DNA of 34,211 nt, taken from JAGORY01 sp964517585 (lineage in GTDB: Bacteria; Patescibacteriota; Gracilibacteria; Peribacterales; Peribacteraceae). The stretch's first letter is position 1; every line of letters begins with the position of its first letter. Below, one piece after another: positions 8,788 to 15,922 of the stretch. The stretch is from contig CAZFCB010000011.1 in NCBI GenBank assembly GCA_964517585.1, forward strand, positions 1-34,211, read 5' to 3'. The notes under the pieces were generated by a model, which saw nothing but the letters and a program-made list of their open reading frames with translations, searched no databases and was not told the origin of the DNA. Both the position numbers and the translations under genes were made by a program.

Positions 8788-9183
8788 ATGGCCATGTCAA
8801 CTCCACACAAACACCTCCTCCTCATTCTTCAGTGGTACGCGATCACGGAGCCGCTGCGCATCATCGTGGCGTATTTGCGTTATGCGAGGGCTCTCCAGGA
8901 AATCATCCCGTTTCTCTTTCTTATCGTCACGCTCTTTTCGCCATGGAAGAATATTCGTGAGAAGAAAAAAGGCCACGGCTTTAACCTCAATGAATTCATC
9001 GGACGACTCACTCTCAACATTTTTTCACGAATCGTCGGTGCAGTCGTCAGAATCCTAACTATTATTTTTGGCGTCATCGTGCAGATCGTTCTACTTGTAC
9101 TTTTCCTCGTGTACTTCAGTTTTTGGGTCACGTATCCATTTGCAGCTCTTGCAGGCATTAGTTACGCCATTGCTTCTCTCTGA
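8788..9183 (+). CDS. Small polytopic membrane protein coupled to the AAA+ gene
   Basis: Protein of 131 aa with a short N-terminal region, a first hydrophobic helix (EIIPFLFLIVTLFSPW), a basic loop (KNIREKKKGHG), and two more hydrophobic stretches (VVRILTIIFGVIVQIVLLVLFLVYF; the C-terminal end). I place the start at the ATG at 8788 because a strong extended -10 lies inside the longer frame that begins at 8758. Its TGA overlaps the ATG of the next gene (TGATG), so translation is coupled. The FSPWK motif followed by a basic loop is, from memory, typical of a small membrane protein often found beside Clp-like ATPases in CPR genomes. That suggests it is a membrane partner of the ATPase. Confidence 0.8.
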   Translation: MAMSTPHKHLLLILQWYAITEPLRIIVAYLRYARALQEIIPFLFLIVTLFSPWKNIREKKKGHGFNLNEFIGRLTLNIFSRIVGAVVRILTIIFGVIVQIVLLVLFLVYFSFWVTYPFAALAGISYAIASL

Positions 9184-11600
9184 TGGAATTCACCACATTC
9201 GCTATCGGCTCTACACATGCATTTCTTGCCGTGAGACTGAAGAAGATGTTCTTGAGCCCTCTTTCTGGTGCAATCTACGTTCTTATTCTTTCGCCATTTC
9301 TGACAGAAGAGATTCTTCGGAGAGATCCTCCTCGACCGATCATCGTCGTCATACTGATCATCGCAGGATTCCTCTGGATCGTGCAGCGATTGAGAATGCA
9401 TCTTGCAGATAACGCTGTGCCGATTGATGAGAGTGCAAATCTAGCGGACTCTCTGTCCTACCACATGGTCCAGCACCTCAGCACGAAAGATGGCGTATCT
9501 CCGACAACGTTCTTAGAAGCAGCGACAGAAAGCTGGCGAGGACTGTTTGTGCTTCATCTCATCGGCATTGAACGTAAAGATATTCTAAAAGCCTGGAATG
9601 ATCATCCTGAGCATGCGAGCCTTGAAAGCTGTCTACGCTGGGGTCTTGATGCGAGACGTGAACTCAAGATTCCACGACTAGATTCGACGGCGACGATCTA
9701 TGCGTACTTCAAAAATGTTGCTGGGCTTCAGGCGCTCCTCAATGCAGCAGACGTCTCTATGGATGATCTGAAAGCTATACTAAAAGCTGAGGCATTTCAT
9801 TTTTATCTGACTGAACGACATCGGCACGCATGGAGACCTGATGCGGTCGTACGCATGATGGGTGCGATTGGAAAATCATGGGTTGTCGGATATAACACAG
9901 AACTCGAGCGGCTCACTACGAGCATCTCGAAAACCGCTCTCAGTCAGGCATCGGATACGGTTATTCATGAAAAGAGTGTGCATGACATTCTGCAGTCGCT
10001 CATCGGTGGTAGTCGCAAAAACGTACTCCTCATCGGTAAACCAGGAAGTGGCAGAAGGACAATGGCACGAAACGTCGCGGCAGCACTTCGAAAACACGAA
10101 CTGGAACGAGGTTTTGGATTTACAGAAGTCCTAAGGCTTAAGACAACTGAAGTCCTCTCGGGCTCTGCACGAGGCGATACGGAAATGTTGAATGCGCTCA
10201 AGAAAGCTGTTGAGAGCGGATCATTCATCATCGTCATCGATGACCTGCCGCTTCTCATGGAAGGTTCCGATGCACGTCTGAAAGATGTGCTTCGGATGCT
10301 TCTGGAAGCCAAAAACCTGCGCACCATCGGCATCATGGAAACTGCCGACTACCACGCCCGCATGAAGAGTGATCCAGCACTGGATGTCTTGTTCCAGAAA
10401 ATCGCAATTCCGGATGCAACAGACGAAGAGACGATGCATGTGATGCTCGAGGAATATTTTCTGATGGAGAGACGACGTTCGGTTGCGGTCACGTACAAAG
10501 CGCTCAAGTCCATTCTCGATCTTTCGAAGCGATTCCTCGGTCGTGAGTCACTACCCGGAAAAGCTGTCGACATCCTTCGGGAAGCCGTAGCGAGGGCGCG
10601 TGCAGCTGGTGACAGTACCGTGACAGAGACACATATACGTGAAGTAGTTTCCATTCAGGCGCGCGTCGATGTTCGGCAACTCTCCGAAAGCGAAAAGATG
10701 AAACTCCTCACGCTTGAAGCTCGCCTGAAAACTCACATCATTGGCCAAAGCCACGCACTCAGAAGCATTAGCTCTGCGTTGAAGCGTGCAAAGCTTGATC
10801 TCGGTACTCGCAAACGTCCGATGGGGACATTTCTGTTTCTTGGAACCACGGGTGTCGGTAAAACAGAAACAGCCAAGGCACTCGCACAGGAATATTTTGG
10901 CTCAGACGAGAGCTTCATCAGAGTCGACATGAACGAATACAGTGATGAAGCATCTATCCCCGAACTCATCGGTGGCAGGACGTCGACTGGTTTTTCCGAA
11001 GGCTATCTCACGAAGAAAATTCAAGATAGACCGTTCTCGATCCTCCTCCTCGACGAAGTAGAAAAAGCACATACAAAAGTCCTGCACCTGTTTCTTCAAA
11101 TCCTTGATGAAGGTATGCTTCTGGACGGCAACGGCGTACAGACTGACTTTAGAAATACGATTATCATCGCGACGAGTAATGCGGGAGGCAGGTATTTTGC
11201 CTCGCATCCGGCCCCTCCAGACGAGAGTCAGAAAATACATTACAAATCCGAGGTTATGGAATTCATTATCCAGGAAAAAACATTCTCACCTGAATTCATC
11301 AACCGTTTCGATGAAGTCATCGTCTTCGAGCCTCCGTCTATACAGGACGTGGAACGCATCGCAATTTTGATGCTTGATGACCTGATTCGCGATATTGCTG
11401 AAAAACGCGGCATCAGAGTCATCGTAGAAGCAGGCGTTATCACGCTCCTTGCGAAACGCGGGTTCAACCCTGAATTCGGTTCACGAGAACTACGACGCGT
11501 CATCATGCAACACATCGAAACGTATCTTGCAGACTATCTTCTCAGTCACGAGGTAAAACGGGGTCAGGAGATTGTGATTCACAGCGAGGATATCCGATAG
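9183..11600 (+). CDS. Membrane-anchored ClpC/ClpB-like AAA+ unfoldase with degenerate first ATPase domain
   Basis: Protein of 805 aa. Two hydrophobic segments (about 25-40 and 52-68) anchor it, followed by a helical Clp-N-like region to about 230. The first AAA+ domain (about 265-470) appears inactive: Walker A is GKPGSGRRT (Lys replaced by Arg), Walker B ends IDD, and the usual Arg-finger RRF is VLF (402-404). The second AAA+ domain is intact: GTTGVGKT 554-561, LLLDE 621-625, sensor 1 TSNAG, Arg finger in EFINRFD, sensor 2 GSRELRR 767-773. There is no ClpB middle coiled coil. The stretch between sensor 1 and the Arg finger lacks the [ILV]G[FL] loop that docks ClpP. It is therefore likely a ClpP-independent, membrane-bound remodeller. 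It overlaps the upstream gene by one base. Confidence 0.92.
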   Translation: MEFTTFAIGSTHAFLAVRLKKMFLSPLSGAIYVLILSPFLTEEILRRDPPRPIIVVILIIAGFLWIVQRLRMHLADNAVPIDESANLADSLSYHMVQHLSTKDGVSPTTFLEAATESWRGLFVLHLIGIERKDILKAWNDHPEHASLESCLRWGLDARRELKIPRLDSTATIYAYFKNVAGLQALLNAADVSMDDLKAILKAEAFHFYLTERHRHAWRPDAVVRMMGAIGKSWVVGYNTELERLTTSISKTALSQASDTVIHEKSVHDILQSLIGGSRKNVLLIGKPGSGRRTMARNVAAALRKHELERGFGFTEVLRLKTTEVLSGSARGDTEMLNALKKAVESGSFIIVIDDLPLLMEGSDARLKDVLRMLLEAKNLRTIGIMETADYHARMKSDPALDVLFQKIAIPDATDEETMHVMLEEYFLMERRRSVAVTYKALKSILDLSKRFLGRESLPGKAVDILREAVARARAAGDSTVTETHIREVVSIQARVDVRQLSESEKMKLLTLEARLKTHIIGQSHALRSISSALKRAKLDLGTRKRPMGTFLFLGTTGVGKTETAKALAQEYFGSDESFIRVDMNEYSDEASIPELIGGRTSTGFSEGYLTKKIQDRPFSILLLDEVEKAHTKVLHLFLQILDEGMLLDGNGVQTDFRNTIIIATSNAGGRYFASHPAPPDESQKIHYKSEVMEFIIQEKTFSPEFINRFDEVIVFEPPSIQDVERIAILMLDDLIRDIAEKRGIRVIVEAGVITLLAKRGFNPEFGSRELRRVIMQHIETYLADYLLSHEVKRGQEIVIHSEDIR

Positions 11601-11802
11601 ATTTGAATTTCTTCTCAAGCCATACGTTCAGAGAAGATTGTTCCCAGAGATCACGAAGCTTTTTAGGAATAAGAAATCCGAAGCCGAGAAGCTCTAAGCC
11701 AATGAACATAAGCCACGCACCAGGTGTCAGTGGCGTTACGAGAGCAAAAAGACCGATGGCGACGAGGACAATGCCGACAGTAATGCGGAGGAAGCGCCAC
11801 AT
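11542..11802 (-). CDS. Small PGPGW-like membrane protein
   Basis: Protein of 86 aa with a hydrophobic region from RITVGIVLVAIGLFALVTPLTPGAWLMFIGLELLGFGFLI, which resembles the PGPGW putative transmembrane family (helix, TPGAW turn, helix). A basic/aromatic tail (KKLRDLWEQ) follows. The frame is open further upstream to 11985, but that part lies in REP-like repeat DNA, so I chose the ATG at 11802. The 3' end overlaps the convergent AAA+ gene by 59 bp, so the last 20 residues are shared DNA. Function unknown. Confidence 0.7.
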   Translation of the reverse strand: MWRFLRITVGIVLVAIGLFALVTPLTPGAWLMFIGLELLGFGFLIPKKLRDLWEQSSLNVWLEKKFKSIGYPRCESQSPDPVLPRD

Positions 11803-11842
11803 GAAGTGACAGTGTAGCAAAATACAGGCCGATTGCACGCGA

Positions 11843-11969
11843 GTAGGAAACCCGCTCCTGTATATTTTCACTCCCATTTCTATAAAACCTGCTCTTCGTT
11901 TCAAAGAAACCCACTCCCATAATATTTGGTTAGCCTCAAAGAAAACTCCATGGGAGCAGGTTTCATACC
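11843..11969 (-). repeat. REP-like cluster downstream of the RAYT gene
   Basis: Three divergent copies of the GTAAGAAACCCGCTCCCGT motif lie here: 11843-11861 (two differences), 11903-11920, and 11951-11969 in the opposite orientation. A further decayed half-copy is visible at about 11882-11898. Head-to-tail plus inverted copies resemble the BIME arrangement seen with REP elements. Confidence 0.75.
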
Positions 11970-11996
11970 TGCGATTTGAAAGCATGGCATCGCTTT

Positions 11997-12446
11997 TTAT
12001 CCCAAAATCAAATCTGGAAGTTGTGAGACATCACATTTTGAAGATGCCGAAGACCATGGGTAGCTTTCGGCGGTCTCAGACAAATGTGCTCTAACAGGAT
12101 TTTGATGGATGTACGACAATACTTCACTTGGTCTTTTTGGATAACTAATATAAAACCTCGATTGCCAAATCGAACCCAGGTCAAGCGCAAAGGAAACAGA
12201 TCGTTTGAATGTGTGCATAATTTTTGAAATGGAACCGCCTTCCGGAACAGAAAGCAATAGATGACAGTGATCGGGCATGATAACAAATCCGTAGAGAAAA
12301 AACGGATTGAGTTGCTGTGTCTTATAGAGAGCAAGGATCGCTTCATTGGCGAAAGAAGGATCTAAAAATATCTTTCGTCTCTTAGCGATATTCGTCGTGA
12401 CAAACATCATCGTCTGATTCTGGATCGAGTGTCTTTGGAAGGCCAT
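11997..12446 (-). mobile_element. REP-associated tyrosine transposase (RAYT, Y1_Tnp/TnpA-REP family)
   Basis: Single-domain HUH nuclease of 149 aa, related to IS200/IS605 TnpA, that is thought to move or maintain REP palindromes. The HUH motif is MPDHCHLLL (His60, His62). The likely catalytic Tyr112 sits in YIHQNPVRAHL, and the family-typical IWQSRF is at about 93-98. Length and motifs look intact, so it is probably a functional protein rather than a relic. The motif GTAAGAAACCCGCTCCCGTT occurs on both sides: two identical 20-bp copies upstream and three decayed copies downstream. This is what is expected if they are its substrates. The start ATG at 12446 lies 25 bp from the first upstream copy. 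Confidence 0.9.
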
Positions 12447-12466
12447 GCAGTTATTCTAGAACAAAC

Positions 12467-12490
12467 GCGGGTAAGAAACCCGCTCCCGTT
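12467..12490 (+). repeat. REP element copy A
   Basis: GTAAGAAACCCGCTCCCGTT at 12471-12490 is identical to copy B. With the preceding bases it forms a GCGGG/CCCGC hairpin around TAAGAAA, the folded form expected of a RAYT substrate. It lies just upstream of the RAYT start. Confidence 0.8.
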
Positions 12491-12551
12491 TATCTATATA
12501 GCCAACATCACGCTTCAACGATCAACGCTATTTGTTTCCTGTGGAAAGAAG

Positions 12552-12571
12552 GTAAGAAACCCGCTCCCGTT
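12552..12571 (+). repeat. REP element copy B
   Basis: The same 20 bp as copy A, 81 bp further right in the same orientation, ending five bases before the rnc stop codon. It may form part of the rnc mRNA 3' end. Confidence 0.8.
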
Positions 12572-12576
12572 AGTTT

Positions 12577-13269
12577 TTACTTCCACCCCTTCACCTTCAA
12601 CGCCTCGCTTGCGGCGTCCTGCTCTGCTTTTTGCTTTGTCGACCCCTTACCGACCGCTACTTTTTCCGTGCCAATGGAGACGGCGCATGTGAACTGTTTC
12701 TTGTGATCAGGCCCCTCTTCGCCAATCGTTTCGTAGGTAGGAGTGATACCAGTCTTTTCTTGGGCTGTCTCTTGGAAACGACTTTTCTGATCTTTGTGTT
12801 TTCCTTTTGCGATGAGCTGCTTGAGGTGCGTGAGAATAAACGTGTGGATGAACGTATGGGAAACTTCTAAGCCTTGATCTAAATACACAGCACCAATGAA
12901 TGCTTCGAGAGCATTTGCCAGTGTGGATTCTTTCTCGCGTCCGCCGCTCGCCTCTTCGCCACGACTCAAAAATAGATAGTCCCCAAACTTTAATTCTCGC
13001 GCAATTTCGTACAAGTGATTTCCCTGCACAAGCGCGGATCTCCAGCTTGTGAGTTCGCCTTCGGGTCGGTCTGTCAGCTGATACAGATATTCTGTTGTAA
13101 TGAGCTGCAAGACGGCATCACCAAGAAATTCGAGGCGTTCGTTATGGCCATTCTTCGCTCGTTCATGAATAGCGCTCCGGTGTGTGAGAGCCATGTAGAG
13201 AAGATCCTTGTTTTTAAACCGGACTCCGGTGATCTGCTCGAGGCCGGTGAGAGAAGTGGGATTAGACAA
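12577..13269 (-). CDS. rnc: Ribonuclease III
   Basis: Double-strand-specific endoribonuclease for rRNA and mRNA processing; 230 aa from the chosen start. The RNase III domain has ALTHRS, the signature NERLEFLGDAVL and the second metal-site segment NALEAFIGAVYLDQG. A C-terminal dsRBD (about 155-228) ends KQKAEQDAASEAL. The frame is open to an ATG at 13359, but that stretch is an intergenic hairpin with repetitive arms and encodes nothing RNase III-like. A TTG at 13269, preceded by a T/C-rich run, gives the family's usual N-terminus shortly before GVRFKNKDLL. It follows nusB and rpmF on the same strand. Confidence 0.95.
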   Translation of the reverse strand: MSNPTSLTGLEQITGVRFKNKDLLYMALTHRSAIHERAKNGHNERLEFLGDAVLQLITTEYLYQLTDRPEGELTSWRSALVQGNHLYEIARELKFGDYLFLSRGEEASGGREKESTLANALEAFIGAVYLDQGLEVSHTFIHTFILTHLKQLIAKGKHKDQKSRFQETAQEKTGITPTYETIGEEGPDHKKQFTCAVSIGTEKVAVGKGSTKQKAEQDAASEALKVKGWK

Positions 13270-13283
13270 GAAAAAGGTGCGGT

Positions 13284-13345
13284 ATGAGAGGTAGGTTTGG
13301 TAGGGAATTCCAACCGCACTTACCACACCTACCATACCTGTCTCG
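13284..13345 (-). repeat. Hairpin between nusB and rnc
   Basis: Arms of GGTAGGTTTGGTAGGG and TTACCACACCTACC type fold around AATTCC. It is built from the same heptamer-like unit as the hairpin after rny, but with a different exact sequence. It interrupts an operon, so it probably tunes processing or partial termination, not full termination. Confidence 0.55.
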
Positions 13346-13370
13346 CCTATACTTGTCATATTCCTTAGCT

Positions 13371-13781
13371 CTACTTACTTCTGTGCGCCAGCGCGTTCAG
13401 AACGCCATTCACGAATTTGGCGCTCTCTTCCGTGCCATATTCTTTTGCGATTTCAATTGCCTCATTCATCACAACAGCCGGCGGTACGTCTGCAGCATGC
13501 AAAAGTTCGTATGCTCCGATGAGCAGAATGCAACGCGTAATGGTATCCATACGTTCCCAAGGCCACTGCGGCGCATGAGCCTGAATGGCTTCCTGAATAA
13601 CCTGAAGGTCAGCAACAACTCCCGTCACGAGAATTTTGCAAAAATCTATATCCACTGCGTTTGTGCCACCGAGTTCGGCAATATTTCGTACGAGTGAAGC
13701 ATCTGGGTCAGATTGTCGCGCCTGCACCTCAAACACTGTCTGCATGGCACATACCCGAGCGAGACGACGACGAGAAGGCAT
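13371..13781 (-). CDS. nusB: Transcription antitermination protein NusB
   Basis: All-helical RNA-binding protein of 136 aa that pairs with S10 (NusE) on boxA RNA to support rRNA transcription. The typical opening RRRLARVCAMQTVFEVQ is present. So are the conserved C-terminal segments RCILLIGAYELLHAADVPPAVVMNEAIEIAKEYGTEESAKFVNGVLNAL, in which MNEAIEIAK and FVNGVLN are the family signatures. It lies between rpmF and rnc, with hairpins in both gaps, and is most likely co-transcribed with them from the promoter near 14100. Confidence 0.95.
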   Translation of the reverse strand: MPSRRRLARVCAMQTVFEVQARQSDPDASLVRNIAELGGTNAVDIDFCKILVTGVVADLQVIQEAIQAHAPQWPWERMDTITRCILLIGAYELLHAADVPPAVVMNEAIEIAKEYGTEESAKFVNGVLNALAHRSK

Positions 13782-13789
13782 GCGGGGGG

Positions 13790-13870
13790 TGAGAAGTGTA
13801 AAGTTGAAAGTTGAAAGTTTAGAGTGTTGCTACAAGAAAAACTTTCCACTTTCCACTTCACAACTCTATC
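13790..13870 (-). repeat. Hairpin between rpmF and nusB with GTTGAAA-type arms
   Basis: The left arm carries AAGTTGAAAGTTGAAAGT (13801-13818). The right arm carries ACTTTCCACTTTCCACTTC (13851-13869). They pair imperfectly around a loop with GTTGCTACAAG. The arms are short-unit direct repeats in their own right, as in the other intergenic hairpins here. Confidence 0.6.
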
Positions 13871-13871
13871 G

Positions 13872-14057
13872 TCAGGCTTTGATGCGCGTGATCTTCTTGA
13901 GAGCCTTTCCACTCTTATTCTTAGGCTGCACAGGTCCTGCAAAAGGTGACGATGCAAAATTCGTTAGTCTTTTTACTTCACGCTTCAGGTACACGGAGTG
14001 CCTGCGACGGCCTCGATCCTTACTTAAGCGCTTCTTCGGTGTAGGTTTCTTCGACAT
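13872..14057 (-). CDS. rpmF: 50S ribosomal protein L32 (bL32)
   Basis: Very basic 61-aa protein starting MSKKPTPKKRLSKDRGRRRHS, matching the bL32 opening (PKK-x-SKSRRDxRRA). The rest (VYLKREVKRLTN... KNKSGKALKKITRIKA) is more divergent, and no zinc-binding Cys pairs are present. Size, charge and position ahead of nusB and rnc support the call. A different small basic ribosomal protein is the only alternative I consider realistic. Its leader (about 35 nt) contains a GGCTCC-type hairpin that could serve in autoregulation. Confidence 0.75.
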   Translation of the reverse strand: MSKKPTPKKRLSKDRGRRRHSVYLKREVKRLTNFASSPFAGPVQPKNKSGKALKKITRIKA

Positions 14058-14071
14058 GGGGACAGGGGTAA

Positions 14072-14127
14072 TTAGGCTCCTCTGATAGGAGCTGAGCCAT
14101 TCTTAAGTATCCTACGCGACTTGTCAA
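14072..14127 (-). promoter_or_regulatory. Promoter and leader hairpin of the rpmF-nusB-rnc operon
   Basis: On the minus strand TTGACA (14127-14122), a 17-nt spacer and AAGAAT (14104-14099) form a good sigma70-type promoter. The leader starts near 14092 and includes GCTCCT/AGGAGC arms (14076-14092). Confidence 0.6.
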
Positions 14128-14230
14128 ACTACCTAGGTCGTCCACAACTCACATTCATGCAGAACTCGGATCAGCTACATCTTTCGCTGATGAAAATCTC
14201 GTGACCAAACGGCGCATCCCTATTCACTGT

Positions 14231-14253
14231 AGCTGGGACGCGGCGTCCCAGCT
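14231..14253. repeat. Perfect 23-bp palindrome
   Basis: The 11-bp arms AGCTGGGACGC and GCGTCCCAGCT flank a single G. It lies in the 281-bp gap between rpmF and the BI-1 family gene. No T-tract on either side argues against a classic terminator; a protein-binding site or a repeat-family member is possible. Confidence 0.7.
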
Positions 14254-14338
14254 GCGTGGCCTAAAAAGATATCGTCCTCGTGCAGTATGGTAAGACGAAA
14301 AAAACCTTGATATTAAACATCCAACGAAATCAACAGAT

Positions 14339-15037
14339 CTAACCTCGCCTTTCTCCCCCTGCCGTCATGAAACGCAGAATAAAGAGGAAGAGGTTGAAGA
14401 TGTCGAGATACAGAGCAATAGCCATGAGAAATGGCGAATCCACACCTTGGCGACGTTGTACGCGCTGGATATCCACAGCAAGGAAAAGCGAGAAGATGAT
14501 GATACCGATAGCCGAGAAGACCTGCTCAATGCCTTGTCCTCGAAGAGACGGGAAAAATATCTGAAGAAGGCTAAAACCAATGAGTCCGATGAGACCCTGA
14601 AAAAGAAAACGACCAAATACTCCACCAAGGTCGGTATTGCTGATGGTTGCGAGTACCGCAGAGGACAGTGTCATGAGCCCCGTCGCGATGAGTGCATTCA
14701 GGAGAATGGTCGTACCATTTGCGTAACCGACAAGAACATTGATGATAATAGGGGCGACAGTGAGTCCGGAGAGAAACGGAAACGCAGCAAAAAGAACATA
14801 ATTCAGCGGAGTCGAATGCGTCCAAGAGGGCGCAGTCCACACGATAGCAAGCTCAAGAATGAACAGCGCAATAATCCACCCTGATGTGATGAGTGGGAGT
14901 GCGACGGTTGCTCCAACGGCACACCCGAGAACAGTGAACATGATGGCGAGAAACAGGAGTCCGTAGACGGGCGCCAAGCTCACACGAGAAAGTGGGGCAG
15001 AAGAGACATCGATGATTGGCATAAAACGTGGATTCAT
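14339..15037 (-). CDS. Bax inhibitor-1/YccA family membrane protein
   Basis: Integral membrane protein of 232 aa with seven hydrophobic helices. The C-terminal family hallmark SPFLMAIALYLDIFNLFLFILRF is intact, and VDIQRV precedes it. Bacterial BI-1 homologues (YccA, YetJ) act in inner-membrane quality control or as pH-sensitive calcium leak channels; the exact role here is unknown. A minus-strand -10 TACAAT (15049-15044), 6 nt before the ATG, with TTGCAT (15071-15066), predicts a leaderless mRNA diverging from the pilin operon. Confidence 0.92.
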   Translation of the reverse strand: MNPRFMPIIDVSSAPLSRVSLAPVYGLLFLAIMFTVLGCAVGATVALPLITSGWIIALFILELAIVWTAPSWTHSTPLNYVLFAAFPFLSGLTVAPIIINVLVGYANGTTILLNALIATGLMTLSSAVLATISNTDLGGVFGRFLFQGLIGLIGFSLLQIFFPSLRGQGIEQVFSAIGIIIFSLFLAVDIQRVQRRQGVDSPFLMAIALYLDIFNLFLFILRFMTAGGERRG

Positions 15038-15111
15038 GCAGCCATTGTACGGATAAGAGCGTCTTATGCAAGTTGTCCAGACATCGAATCTGTGCTACAA
15101 TAGAGTGATTT
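15038..15111. promoter_or_regulatory. Divergent promoter pair, BI-1 gene / pilin genes
   Basis: Plus strand: TTGTCC (15073-15078), 17-nt spacer, extended -10 TGC TACAAT (15096-15101), then 10 nt to ATG 15112. Minus strand: TTGCAT (15071-15066), 16-nt spacer, TACAAT (15049-15044), then 6 nt to ATG 15037. The -35 regions lie back to back. Confidence 0.65.
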
Positions 15112-15903
15112 ATGGGCTTCACAAAGCGGTGTTTAGCGGCATCAGTCCCGGCAGCAGTTCTGCTACTGGCACCAACACCATGCTTCGCGGGTGCGGGAGC
15201 TGAGTATCTTGCGACGACACTGATTCCATTACTTCTGAACGAAGTCTTGATTGCTTTCTGGGGAATCTCCGCTGCATTCGTTTTCTATTATGCTGTGCGC
15301 ATCATCTTTGAAGCACACAAAGATGAGGCAGGGAAAGAACTCGCAACTTCATTCATTTTTGCTTTGACAGGGTTTGCGATCATTGCAATTGCAGGTGCAT
15401 TCGGCGCTGCATTTGGCGTTGGAAGCTCCGGTGCAAGTCCAGCAACTACTGTGGCGCCACTTGCACTTGATGCAGGTATTTTGAGTGTCGCAGACTTCAT
15501 CATCAAGATGTCGACTGGAATTTTCGTACTTCTTGTGGTTATTACAGGTTTAAAAATGATTGCATCGCAGGGGGAAGCATCAAACTTCGACAAGTGGCGC
15601 AAAGTTCTTGTGGCGAACGCCATTGGTATCGTACTGATGCTCACAGCATGGTTCATCGTCCATGCGATGACAGACCTCAACTCTCCGGGGCTCCTCATCG
15701 CGGAAATGAAAGGCCTTGCACTCTGGATGCTTACGCTCATCGGATTCATTGCGGTCGCTGCCCTCATCGTCGCAGGTATCATGCTCATCGTATCCGTGGA
15801 AGAGTCCCTAAAGGACCGAGCGAAGAAAATTGTCATCGGAACGCTGATTTCGCTCCTCATCGTCGTTGCGTGTTACACGCTCATCATCATCTTCATTCCG
15901 TAA
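15112..15903 (+). CDS. VirB2/TrbC-like pilin-domain protein, three repeats
   Basis: Exported membrane protein of 263 aa. A signal peptide (core ASVPAAVLLLAPTPCFA, AxA-type cleavage near residue 26) is followed by three helix-loop-helix units. In each, a hydrophobic helix ends in a G-h-[KM]-h-I motif, then comes a charged loop, then a second helix. The loops are EAHKDEAGKELATS, SQGEASNFDKWRKV and SVEESLKDRAKK. This is the layout of VirB2/TrbC-type pilins (one unit each), here fused in tandem. It is followed after 19 nt by a paralogue with the same three-unit design. The predicted role is in a type IV secretion/pilus-like surface structure, by inference. Confidence 0.75.
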   Translation: MGFTKRCLAASVPAAVLLLAPTPCFAGAGAEYLATTLIPLLLNEVLIAFWGISAAFVFYYAVRIIFEAHKDEAGKELATSFIFALTGFAIIAIAGAFGAAFGVGSSGASPATTVAPLALDAGILSVADFIIKMSTGIFVLLVVITGLKMIASQGEASNFDKWRKVLVANAIGIVLMLTAWFIVHAMTDLNSPGLLIAEMKGLALWMLTLIGFIAVAALIVAGIMLIVSVEESLKDRAKKIVIGTLISLLIVVACYTLIIIFIP

Positions 15904-15922
15904 TACTGCTCACGAATGTGAT

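Noticed and set aside
12577..13359. 260-aa RNase III start at 13359
   Set aside because: The extra 30 residues are encoded by an intergenic hairpin with repetitive arms and do not resemble RNase III N-termini; TTG 13269 is preferred.
14447..14884. 145-codon plus-strand ORF
   Set aside because: It is antisense to the BI-1 family gene and has a low-complexity charged translation.
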